DNA from: Legionella sheltonii | GTDB lineage: Bacteria > Pseudomonadota > Gammaproteobacteria > Legionellales > Legionellaceae | Reading direction: 5' to 3' | Length of the DNA: 49,476 nucleotides | NCBI RefSeq assembly: GCF_026191355.1 | Contig: NZ_JAPHOQ010000021.1 | Span: 1 to 49,476 of the forward strand | Shown here: piece by piece, positions 40,201 to 45,351 of the stretch | Position numbering within the stretch: the first letter of the stretch is position 1 | Layout of the letters: each line of letters starts with the position of its first letter | Made by a program: the position numbers and the translations under genes | Notes under the pieces: generated by a model | Seen by the model: the letters and a program-made list of their open reading frames with translations, nothing else | The model's database searches: none | Told to the model about the DNA's origin: nothing

Positions 40201-40870
40201 TTTAGATATCAATAAACCTGCGATGAGCCAACAATTTGATCTCATTATTGCAAGTAATGTATTGCATACGGCAGATGATATTCGTCAATGTCTGATGAAT
40301 ATTATTCCATTACTTCGTGATGAGGGAGTGCTTATTATCAATGAAGCAACTGAAAACAGTTTATTCCTTGCATTTACCTTTGGCTTATTTAAACAATGGC
40401 ATTCCCAAAAAGATGAATACCGTATTTCCGCGAGTGCTTTGCTCAATGCGCACACCTGGCAAAAACTACTCCTCGAAATGGGGTTTGCAGTGGATGACTA
40501 TGCGATGCCCAAAGAAATCAATCAATCGATCTTTATTGCAAAATTAAAAACACGACTTAGTTACAAAGAACGGATACAAGAAACGTTGATTCCTCAAAAG
40601 GAAACCCCGTTGATTTTACCTAAAATTGCAGGCACAGATAATGAGTTATTGACACTTTTAGCCAGACATGTAAATTGCGCTACCGCAAATTTAGATTTAA
40701 ATAAATCATTAACAGATTATGGTTTTGATTCATTAGCGGCAATTCATTTGGCAGAACAAATTAAATGTGAGTTAGAGATCAACATTTCACCTACCGTATT
40801 ACTTGAAAATGTTTCTTTATCACAACTTATTAATACTATTGAAAAGAAAAAGGAAGCGGTTTTATGTTAA
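31181..40870 (+). CDS. Trans-AT polyketide synthase, modules 6b-8 (3229 aa)
   Basis: Overlaps the end of the previous synthase by up to 56 bp. In-frame ATGs at 31181, 31208 and 31220 are all possible starts, none with a clear ribosome site. Rough domain order: DH 15-265 (H32 in HRIDGIRVLP, D187); ACP (GFDS, S325); KR (GGNGGLG; S666, Y679, N683), a DH-ACP-KR order that completes KS6; KS7 833-1235 (C986 in SMCSSS, H1121, H1160); KR (GGLGSIG; S1537, Y1550, N1554); ACP (GFNS, S1687); a linker with two REP palindromes; KS8 1785-2190 (C1943, H2077 in EAHATAT, H2114); KR (GGDGQVG; S2691, Y2704, Cys2708 in place of Asn); C-methyltransferase (VLELGGGTGATT, ~2956); ACP (GFDS, S3184). The protein ends after this ACP with no thioesterase or reductase, so chain release must be supplied elsewhere. 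Confidence 0.96.
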   Translation: MKNSIQKQWMNFLMSNVFKIKLTADNYLVADHRIDGIRVLPGIAYLDIISRCFESEYYELTQVTYPHAAKVLEGETIILSVVYDSQHQAVEIYHQENDKKIIHFKAAIAFKRPDLPESIVLQTAETPIHSMNTLYSLARASFIEHGEFMQVSGTTQINASSIAMKLTLSAKAHPYLSRFYLHPSLLDGATFAIAALHFDQVAHAGPDVSYLPLGIDRVSVFARVTTPTLIVKAEVIPTHHESLIKCRIHLLTPDGDLVVALEGLTNKRFQRKQFAQQVIQNPRDSQQIVSGDTQNKIMALIKNNLQDAPAVLPPNVSFFDLGFDSSSLIALVDVLEKQFNLDLYPTLLFEQNTLEKLTAYIDSHGASAASSNREISLKNADYALYVPTRTKINRGSNNKQVVVINDQFNYEQALDFLQEKAKAAWIIYDTRYHQTELDLQTILNQLAETFSKFVRWSQDALPLVVISLSSKHPNLIQSVSAFFSCLVKEYPHLNYSILVSDACVKDPVGYLANRNECVYLHQDHFYAKSYIKLDSPLIHSSIKKGGSYLIVGGNGGLGRLLTHYLIEKYQAQIYVIGRSEPIVPDARVTYYQLDVSDVEAVNEFFNTHNFHIDGLFYLAGEKHDCLLMNIRPEDIEKTLRSKLEGLRVIHHALQHNSLDFYCIYSSLSADIGNLGQSIYAAANAALNAYACEQEQLRLTGKHTSRFISISWPYWLEGGMEINPRQLQKLKEEYGTLPLETRNAFVLLEQALSAHVPHVVIANSSLLAHRIVKSNDYRFNQLSQSEPPSSYGAHIKQNNRHPESSGGSSENKEMYHYVRDDLRLLESPEVAEQDIAIIGISLQLPDAENLEALWNNLKTAKSSIRKVPRKWHYTPYPWGGYLEDIAGFDPLFFNISPREAELIDPQERLFLANAWHCLEDAGYAHIKEKKMGVVAASMFHLYQNYGVEQGQQEPDLKRPQSLGASIANRVSYTLNLTGPSFSLDSMCSSSLTAIDLACRYLANDEVDAMLVGGVNLCSHPYKLSSLVQSKFLSSTGRSAPFQEYADGYVPGEGVVVLLLKKAKKALEDGDSIYALIKGLALNHGGMSSGFTVPNAQAQVKVIQHALTNAKIRPDQIDYIEAHGTGTSLGDPIELAALKEVFGNRSAENPLYVGSIKSNLGHLESAAGMAGIAKLIAQFQAQALAPSIHALPLNPRLNIDDVPIKICTEFVPQQKLRFAGLSSFGAGGSNAHLILQNFSHNLCVRSKTHYKKQNYWFSHSEKMMPYCFQLDRELCALEPIAKFEEICQLDNGSQQMFFNQATSGIPFNKVAIFLAVADKGLDRLIGLLNQCISENPEVQFIFIHQSQSHWMELHAFMMSMPKLLKHYYKNILIPHLTSLSSSEVVNIVSNEAHQPDHRMIKYDKTRSTFALNLIKTNNQSLPLFPGARVVVLGGLGSIGYQFCQTLIGVGISQFDIIGRSELDSKRQHMIDALKGQIHYIQHDFSNPYPTDSSYDVIINCLGIMPGNSANEVAQRQPLHFHLSQFIQCHHPQKLISISSLSALAGFSKQVDYAIYNASLLGLNAYCKEHVYVYLPFVMTKSTQSSDELNWLAWSRDNQGLEPLRAEDLNLICRQLLTLPAGEYIPFQGNPKQFHQYLTQECFNVPLQKLQQGRSWNKDHSLHELIESILGISAHHIKSEQTFYQLGFNSLTLTELTDAISKHYDMQINPNQFFEFETIGKLEEYVTTHSSLKPTLLKPTFRGLSAESSDEVRTVDPADKSRDVNEGRAITKSISVSSPLNALEPTLSNVAICGYYCSFAQCPSPEDYWYALLAGKDCTQMPLQTRFDNRKNDSIKMGFINHVADFDFAFFDLNLEQAKYMDPQQRKLLELSWHIFEQAGVSPISLKGKSIGVFVAIQFDDYARLLDRSQLSSLYQITGCAKTFAANRISQFFDFHGPSETIDTACSSSFSALNRAVQAIKQGECESALVLGVSLLCDVKTLELTAQLNVLSSTNECRPFDAQANGYVKGEGLAGVWLVGEDLAVTQKLRIEANIKAIQVNHGGHSQSLTAPNPLAQKQLLSQVYQNGISIDEIDYFEAHATATHLGDPIEFSVLNELFSSRVKPLYIGSVKSNIGHTEPVAGLAGVIKALLMLKHQMIPPQVNFQEVNPFIRLAESPFHIASQAEPAFLSTIAINSFGFGGSNGHCVLAHNNPLPEQLPNLSYIPIKLSAKTEDALEKKTEQLLDYLSALNNNISLTQLSFTLNVGRADFACRKFFIVENLDDLIEQLKYGSDSITPLYNHTLSEETLLELQQLPNQLKDYLNKLAYAYQEGQLINWQRIYKGINAIPLALPVYPFATHYCWFEEQEQLKSINKDLRSIECYEPIWSKKKVAFLELDSYRYVAIFLTRAQELLVKNAVQQTQYKGLIYFVYVDDTDSVEQGMQWLKEHSCELIYYFAGMCDQEINPDSLLYSQRYGMAGFLNCIKKLDELAYSEKPLKIYVFSNNAYGLKQSTINPYAASLHGLAQSLKKEYPSWFIECIDLAGNTIIPQAFTVSYQGQAYPLVLADDGVWHRQLKALNLSLNHSIPSHEVIVLIGGDGQVGRYLVPKFIDRQPRALFIASRNTVPRTEGILHWRRVDSTVADEVESLIDEVIQNYGAIDCLYHLGASYAESPINLLGYEDYLMQMGAKVLGTYHLINASRRHEVKHIVMTSSVQVYTQNKNRGGYSATCFYADALINALHSEKIKLVHWGFWQQEDEAANQLMLASGISPITAEQGDYSLQLAISSNQSNLSFFNVSESVKAMMPIFCDALAQETEELLLFNQGLRELEHFCFHLMKHHLLTHGVVWSQNYLGQGVCKDYEKYYFALINRLKDFEQKHVPENKNQVKSDAELLQDHVQLIKKYPQIKPFIQLLTVCAAQFTEVVTGQKTIHQVMFPFGRDDLVRAIYQKNLLASHYNQAIASIVKEIVATRHHRVDVLELGGGTGATTEAVLTQCAHQIHYTFSDINPQFVAQAKDNFSEYAGVETCTLDINKPAMSQQFDLIIASNVLHTADDIRQCLMNIIPLLRDEGVLIINEATENSLFLAFTFGLFKQWHSQKDEYRISASALLNAHTWQKLLLEMGFAVDDYAMPKEINQSIFIAKLKTRLSYKERIQETLIPQKETPLILPKIAGTDNELLTLLARHVNCATANLDLNKSLTDYGFDSLAAIHLAEQIKCELEINISPTVLLENVSLSQLINTIEKKKEAVLC
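36364..36393 (+). repeat. 15-bp perfect tandem repeat in coding sequence
   Basis: ACTCAAACCTACGTT occurs twice back to back (36364-36378, 36379-36393), directly before a REP-like palindrome in the ACP7-KS8 linker. It adds five residues (LLKPT-type) without changing frame. Confidence 0.75.
36392..36412 (+). repeat. REP-like palindrome in coding sequence (ACP7-KS8 linker, first)
   Basis: TTCCGCGG-CTTGT-CCGCGGAA is a perfect 8-bp stem with a 5-nt loop, in the inverted orientation of the family. It is followed by AATCCAGTGA, matching the flank of the 22282 copy (ATCCAGTGG). It encodes FRGLSAESS. Confidence 0.75.
36439..36459 (+). repeat. REP-like palindrome in coding sequence (ACP7-KS8 linker, second)
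   Basis: TCCCGCG-GACAAGT-CGCGGGA lies 27 bp after the previous palindrome and in the opposite orientation. Paired, oppositely oriented REPs are the usual arrangement of such elements. It encodes DPADKSRD in the linker. Confidence 0.75.
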
Positions 40871-41814
40871 GTAACGAAGAATACACTGAAGTGAGGAAGT
40901 CACTGAACTTTAAACGGCGATTGACAAAAAGCCTCGGTTTTCTGATTGCTGATATGGTGTTGCTTTATGCTGCTGTTGTTTTTTTAGGGAAGAACAGCTT
41001 ATTTTTTTATTGCTTAGGGGAAATTTGCCTGGCGATTTTATTTCTACATAATTTCATTTTACTCCATGAGTGCGGCCATAACACTTTATCCAGTAAATCT
41101 TGGTTTAATGCAGTCCTTGGTCATTACAACAGCATTTTTTGTTGCATGCCTTTCTATCCATGGAAAATCATTCATGAAGAGCATCATAAATGGACTGGGC
41201 ATATTGATAAAGATCCCGTATTCGAATTATTGAAACAAGCAAAAATAAGTAAGAAGCTACCCTGGATCTTTCATTTAGGGTGGAGAACTTTTATCCCTTT
41301 AAATGTGTTTTTTTTGCATCTCGTTTATTGGACTTATCCACTGAAGCTCTTAAAGCAAAAAAAATTATCTCGAATGATGTTCCGACAATGTTTGTTCTCA
41401 GTACTCTTTTTGTTTTTTACTTATGTACTCTTGAAGTGGTGTTTCCCTAACTTTTTAACGTTTAAAAATCTATTTCCAGCGATTTTGTTGTATGGGGTAC
41501 TTTGGGAAACGTTGTCAACACCACAGCATTTAGGTTTGGAACCCACGCAACATCGACCTACATTAAAAGAACATGCTTTAACAACCCGTAGTACCTGGTT
41601 TCCACGATGGTTGCAACATTATTTATTTTTAAACTTTGGTTATCATGTGGAACACCATTTCTTTCCGGCCTTGCCCTGGCATGAATTGGAAAAAGCACAT
41701 TTGAAAATTAAACCCTTGTTAAACAATGAGTATCAAATGGTAACGGGGGGCGTTTGGAACATTCAAATGCGTCGCCAGAATATGGAGAAGGCGATTGGAG
41801 TCCATAATGATTAA
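40864..41814 (+). CDS. Membrane fatty-acid desaturase-like protein
   Basis: Integral-membrane diiron desaturases insert double bonds, or hydroxylate, lipid-linked chains. All three histidine boxes are present: HECGH (68-72), HEEHH (104-108) and HVEHH (261-265). Hydrophobic segments at about 20-62, 138-160 and 175-215 fit the family topology. The length of 316 aa is normal. The ATG overlaps the stop of the third synthase (ATGTTAAG, 7 bp), with AAGGAAG upstream, which indicates translational coupling. Its place in the operon suggests that it modifies the polyketide, its starter or its end group rather than membrane lipids; that is inference. Acetylenase or hydroxylase activity cannot be excluded from the motifs. 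Confidence 0.9.
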   Translation: MLSNEEYTEVRKSLNFKRRLTKSLGFLIADMVLLYAAVVFLGKNSLFFYCLGEICLAILFLHNFILLHECGHNTLSSKSWFNAVLGHYNSIFCCMPFYPWKIIHEEHHKWTGHIDKDPVFELLKQAKISKKLPWIFHLGWRTFIPLNVFFLHLVYWTYPLKLLKQKKLSRMMFRQCLFSVLFLFFTYVLLKWCFPNFLTFKNLFPAILLYGVLWETLSTPQHLGLEPTQHRPTLKEHALTTRSTWFPRWLQHYLFLNFGYHVEHHFFPALPWHELEKAHLKIKPLLNNEYQMVTGGVWNIQMRRQNMEKAIGVHND

Positions 41815-42412
41815 GGTTTCGGAAAACAATGATCTCGAGTTTCCAGCGCTTGAGGCTGCATTGTGTTTGGAGAAACAAATAGTTGTTGGCACTTTTACGA
41901 CAGAAGATCGGACTCTGGGGCACTACATTGATTATTTAGATTCAGCGATTTCTTATGTCACTTTATGTGCAAAAAGGGATGCCAGCTTGGTGTTATGGGA
42001 TAGTAGTGCACTGGTTGAACATTGTGCCGACCATTTTATTTTAAATGTTCATTTAAAATTGTCTTTTGACGATGTAGCACTATTTTTTGATGTGAAAAAA
42101 TTAGAGCTATGGTGCGCACAAAATCGTATTACTTTACATAAAACTAGAGATGAAGCGCATTTAACTAATTATTTTAACCTGTTTGATACCCATCGCATCA
42201 CAGGTGAACTGATGGTATCTCCAGTTCTTTATTTTGCTAAAAATCCATTGGTTAGTCTTCAAGCAGATGAGGAGCTGATTTCTCGGTTATTTAAGCTCAA
42301 GCCCATTGTATTAGCAGTCAAAAAAAATCAGATCATTTGTTTTGATAAGTATCATTATCAAATGGCGTATCACCCTGATTTTAATTTTATACGAGTTCAT
42401 GATGTACATTGA
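41807..42412 (+). CDS. Unknown protein in the polyketide operon (201 aa)
   Basis: No family is recognised. The ATG at 41807 overlaps the desaturase stop (ATGATTAA), and GGAG sits 6 nt upstream, so this start is preferred over the in-frame TTG at 41795. The protein is soluble-looking, mixed alpha/beta, with no signal peptide, membrane segment or obvious catalytic motif. It contains AALCLEKQIVVGTFTTEDRT near the N-terminus and FNLFDTHRITGELMVSPVLY in the middle. The next gene begins inside its 3' end. Tight coupling on both sides argues for a dedicated role in the pathway, for instance as a partner of the desaturase or hydrolase. Confidence 0.75.
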   Translation: MIKVSENNDLEFPALEAALCLEKQIVVGTFTTEDRTLGHYIDYLDSAISYVTLCAKRDASLVLWDSSALVEHCADHFILNVHLKLSFDDVALFFDVKKLELWCAQNRITLHKTRDEAHLTNYFNLFDTHRITGELMVSPVLYFAKNPLVSLQADEELISRLFKLKPIVLAVKKNQIICFDKYHYQMAYHPDFNFIRVHDVH

Positions 42413-43070
42413 AGTGATTAAAACGCAACGATTTAAATTTATAAATTATTGCCCCGTTGTTGTGGATAGTGAAAATAATACCTGTATTTTTATAGATCCT
42501 TCATGGGAAAAAAAGAAATTTCAGGATTTTGTAACCCAAAATAATTTACGGGTCATTGCGATATTATTAACGCATCATCATTTAGATCATGCGCATTTGG
42601 CGAATTATTTTGCCAAATATTACCGATGTCCTGTGTATATGAGCAGTACAGAGATTGCATATTATGAATTTAAGTGCCATAACCTTAAGCCGATTTATCC
42701 TTTACAAAACACAATTACTATTGAGCGTTTTCCTAGCATTATTATCCATCAAACGCCGGGCCACACTTTTGGGGGGCTTTGTTTTCAAATCGATAACGCG
42801 CTCTTTACAGGTGATACTTTATTTAATGAAGGTTGTGGTTTTTGTCATAGTAAAGGTGGGGATGCAGGCATAATGTTTGATTCCCTGAATTATCTGAAAA
42901 AAGTGATTCCCGATGAAGTGCTTGTATATCCAGGACATCGTTATCATCATGATTTGGGACAACGTTTTGTTGAAGTAAAAAAAATGAATATTTATCTAAA
43001 CATTGAAGATCGCAATGAGTTTATTGATTTTCGTTCCAGAAAAACTAAAGGCTTATTAAATTTTAGGTGA
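42402..43070 (+). CDS. Metallo-beta-lactamase-fold hydrolase (glyoxalase II-like)
   Basis: MBL-fold thioester hydrolase type. The metal motif HHHLDH is at residues 58-63 (HxHxDH), followed by TPGHTFGG, GDTLFNEGCG and YPGHRYHH, which together supply the usual two-metal site. The length of 222 aa suits a glyoxalase II-like enzyme. The likely start is one of two adjacent ATGs at 42399/42402, overlapping the previous stop; the longer upstream frame has no ribosome site. Because the synthases lack a thioesterase and glyoxalase II-like enzymes cleave thioesters, this is the best local candidate for releasing or editing ACP-bound chains. The family assignment is secure and the role is inferred. Confidence 0.85.
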   Translation: MYIEVIKTQRFKFINYCPVVVDSENNTCIFIDPSWEKKKFQDFVTQNNLRVIAILLTHHHLDHAHLANYFAKYYRCPVYMSSTEIAYYEFKCHNLKPIYPLQNTITIERFPSIIIHQTPGHTFGGLCFQIDNALFTGDTLFNEGCGFCHSKGGDAGIMFDSLNYLKKVIPDEVLVYPGHRYHHDLGQRFVEVKKMNIYLNIEDRNEFIDFRSRKTKGLLNFR

Positions 43071-43074
43071 GTTT

Positions 43075-43923
43075 ATGAGTGTATTATTATTTCCTGGCCA
43101 AGGTTCACAATTTAAAGGAATGGGACAAGATTTATTTAAATTATTTCCCGATGTTGTTTCTGAAGCAAATCAGATACTTGGTTATGACCTGGAGCAAGCT
43201 GTATTGAGTGACGTGATGAATCAAACTTTATATACTCAACCACTCATTTATTGTATTTCCATAATGGCATGGCTTGCTAGAAAAGCCGAATTAAAAGTGG
43301 ATATGGTATTAGGACATAGTTTAGGTGAGTATGCAGCACTTTATGTGGCCGAAGTTTTTGATTTTGCTACTGGACTAAGAATCGTTAAGCGACGTGCGGA
43401 ATTGATGAATGAAGCTAAAGAGGGAGCTATGGCGGCAATAGTTGGAATGAGTGCGGCTAAAATTGAAACGATTATCAAAGAAAACCAGCTGCCATTAGTG
43501 ATTGCTAATTATAATGCTCCCATGCAAACCGTGATTTCAGGAACAAAGGAATCGGTCGATGCCAGTGCCAAATTATTTGTTGAAGGACGTTTTATTCCCT
43601 TAAAGGTTAGTGGAGCATTCCATTCTCCTTTGTTGCAAGCCGCTGCTGAAACTCTTTATTCCTATCTCAAACAATTTCAGTTTCACCAGCCCCGATATCC
43701 GATCATACTCAATGCTACTGCACGAGCACAGGTTGATTGTTCTATCGACATGCCTCAATTACTGAGCCAACAGTTAGTGAGGCCTGTATTTTGGCATCAA
43801 AGCATCGAATATTGCCTGGCTTTAGGGTATTTGGATTTTATTGAGCTTGGGCCAGGCAAGGTACTTACTTCATTGTTGGATGGGATTCTTAACGATCCAG
43901 TAATAACAGGTGCCGTCAACTGA
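43075..43923 (+). CDS. Discrete trans-acting malonyl acyltransferase (FabD-like)
   Basis: Loads malonyl units from malonyl-CoA onto ACPs. FPGQGSQ is at the N-terminus, catalytic S82 lies in GHSLGEY, and H183 in GAFHS. GAFHS is the pattern typical of malonyl-specific enzymes (YASH would suggest methylmalonyl). At 282 aa it is a single AT domain. It starts 4 bp after the MBL gene with GGTGAG upstream. As every module of the three synthases lacks an AT, this protein is the expected in-trans supplier. It could duplicate the housekeeping FabD encoded elsewhere. Its stop lies inside the convergent methyltransferase gene. Confidence 0.93.
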   Translation: MSVLLFPGQGSQFKGMGQDLFKLFPDVVSEANQILGYDLEQAVLSDVMNQTLYTQPLIYCISIMAWLARKAELKVDMVLGHSLGEYAALYVAEVFDFATGLRIVKRRAELMNEAKEGAMAAIVGMSAAKIETIIKENQLPLVIANYNAPMQTVISGTKESVDASAKLFVEGRFIPLKVSGAFHSPLLQAAAETLYSYLKQFQFHQPRYPIILNATARAQVDCSIDMPQLLSQQLVRPVFWHQSIEYCLALGYLDFIELGPGKVLTSLLDGILNDPVITGAVN

Positions 43924-44787
43924 TTCTAGGGGTTCAGTTATTTGATGTTGTTTACGGTACTCGTCCACTGCTCGCTGGCATTCTGTAAAGCCACCATAAT
44001 CATCAATAATGCAAATACCATTTTGCGATAACTTTGGGTATAAAGCGTTGAGTACGTCCAATGTTGATTGATAAAAATCAGCGTCAATACGTAAAAGTGC
44101 AATATGTTCAATTTTATCTTTCATTACGGGTAAGGTATTTTTAAACCATCCAGGCATTAATTTTATTGACTCATCATAAAGATCATACCGTTTAAATGCT
44201 TCGAGGAGATCGTGATGAGAAGTCGATATTAAGGATTCCTTTTTTATATAGGTTAACGAATTGGCGAGAGCAAAGATCTTATTTAAGGTTGTTTTGTCGT
44301 ATTGTTCATTAGGGAAGGCTTCCATAATATGATTAGCTAAACGCTGTTGGGATTTCTTTGGAAGTAATTTTCTAATTTTTAATAAGCTCTTAAAGCGTAT
44401 TAATTTAGAATAAGAAGTAACGAGTTGGCTTGACTCTGGGAATAGATCCGCACCCCAAACATTCCGTGAGGTTGTGTTGGGTTCCTCATAAACATTCAGA
44501 CACGCTTTTAAATACAATAAAGCGCCACCTCGCCAACATCCGGCTTCAACAATATCACCATTAACATGATTACTTGTAATATATTTAATTGACTGTTCTA
44601 TATTATCTAATCGTTTGGGACCAATGAGCGTCCTAACTTGTCCATTAGTCATAAATGATTTAAACGCTTTTGTTGTAGCAATATTAAATTGCCAGTGTTC
44701 TGGTTGAGACGTGTCTAAAGAACCCGTGAGTGATTTTTTAATTACGGTTAAGTATTTTTCCGCGATTTCTGGTTGTAAGTTCATCAT
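43870..44787 (-). CDS. TylF/macrocin O-methyltransferase-like protein
   Basis: SAM-dependent O-methyltransferase of the TylF (macrocin) family. The SAM loop EAGCWRGGAL is at about residues 81-90. LRIDADFYQSTLDVLN (~227) and ICIIDDYGGF (~253) carry the acidic metal- and catechol/sugar-binding positions known in this family. The length of 305 aa is slightly longer than usual because of a central insert (~118-175). Two adjacent ATGs open the gene, with AGGG 4-6 nt upstream. It is convergent with the FabD-like gene and overlaps its 3' end by 54 bp, so it is transcribed separately. It could methylate the polyketide or another surface or secondary metabolite. Confidence 0.85.
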   Translation of the reverse strand: MMNLQPEIAEKYLTVIKKSLTGSLDTSQPEHWQFNIATTKAFKSFMTNGQVRTLIGPKRLDNIEQSIKYITSNHVNGDIVEAGCWRGGALLYLKACLNVYEEPNTTSRNVWGADLFPESSQLVTSYSKLIRFKSLLKIRKLLPKKSQQRLANHIMEAFPNEQYDKTTLNKIFALANSLTYIKKESLISTSHHDLLEAFKRYDLYDESIKLMPGWFKNTLPVMKDKIEHIALLRIDADFYQSTLDVLNALYPKLSQNGICIIDDYGGFTECQRAVDEYRKQHQITEPLESVDGTCYYWIVKNPIQQ

Positions 44788-45333
44788 AATCCCTAAGGTA
44801 GGCTAGAAGAAAAATAAAATTGCCGATTAAGGATGAGTCTATGCTTCATGTACTATTTCCCTAAGTGTTAATGACCAAGTGGTGAATCTAAAATGTTACG
44901 CATTATACCTATCAACTGACAATTTTGTATCTGATAAGATGTATTTTAATTTTTATTGATTTAAAAGAATTATTTCCAATAAGCTGCTCATTATTGCTTT
45001 ATAGCGCTCTTGATTGCTCTATGGGGTACACTGAATTATGTTATCGAATGAAAATTGGTTTAATCAAATGAAATCCATTTATTTTTAAATGCTACATCAA
45101 TAAAGCGATGTAAGCGATCTTTGAAATTAAATGATGTGGTTTGTTATCGATTGGATCAAAAGCTCGTGTGTTTGATTCACTTCAACGTCAGTAGTTAAAT
45201 CAATAAGTCAAGATTATCTTTTAATTCTGTTGAGATATTCTGGGTACCAATCTTGGTACCCGATTTAAAACGTAATTCTTTGATACTATTGGTTACTAAC
45301 CACTCCTTTTGCCCCCCCGGTTAAAAACTGGTT
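44788..45333. other. Spacer with palindromes, no gene seen
   Basis: This 546-bp AT-rich interval holds no credible ORF. It must contain the promoter of the minus-strand methyltransferase gene (right of 44790), but no clear hexamers stand out. A GGGTACC/GGTACCC hairpin (45242-45261) and a stronger stem-loop at 45317-45341 lie at its right end. Confidence 0.45.
45242..45261. repeat. GGGTACC hairpin
   Basis: GGGTACC-AATCTT-GGTACCC is a perfect 7-bp stem with a 6-nt loop. There is no T-run on either side. It may be a protein-binding site or part of the 3' region of the ankyrin gene. Confidence 0.4.
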
Positions 45334-45351
45334 TTAACCGGACAGTTTTTT
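45317..45351. terminator. Stem-loop overlapping the ankyrin gene stop codon
   Basis: CCGGTTAAAA (45317-45326) and TTTTAACCGG (45332-45341) form a perfect 10-bp stem with a 5-nt loop. The TAA stop of the minus-strand ankyrin gene (45336-45334) lies within the stem. On the plus strand a T6 run follows (45346-45351). On the minus strand the run is G-rich, so as a terminator it fits plus-strand transcription better than the ankyrin gene itself. Confidence 0.5.

Noticed and set aside
43075..43923. The FabD-like protein as an acyl hydrolase for proofreading
   Set aside because: It is the only AT-type protein in the cluster and has the GAFHS malonyl-transferase pattern; with no AT in the synthases the loading role is more likely, although a hydrolase cannot be excluded formally.
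45242..45261. The GGGTACC hairpin as an intrinsic terminator
   Set aside because: No T-run follows the stem on either strand.
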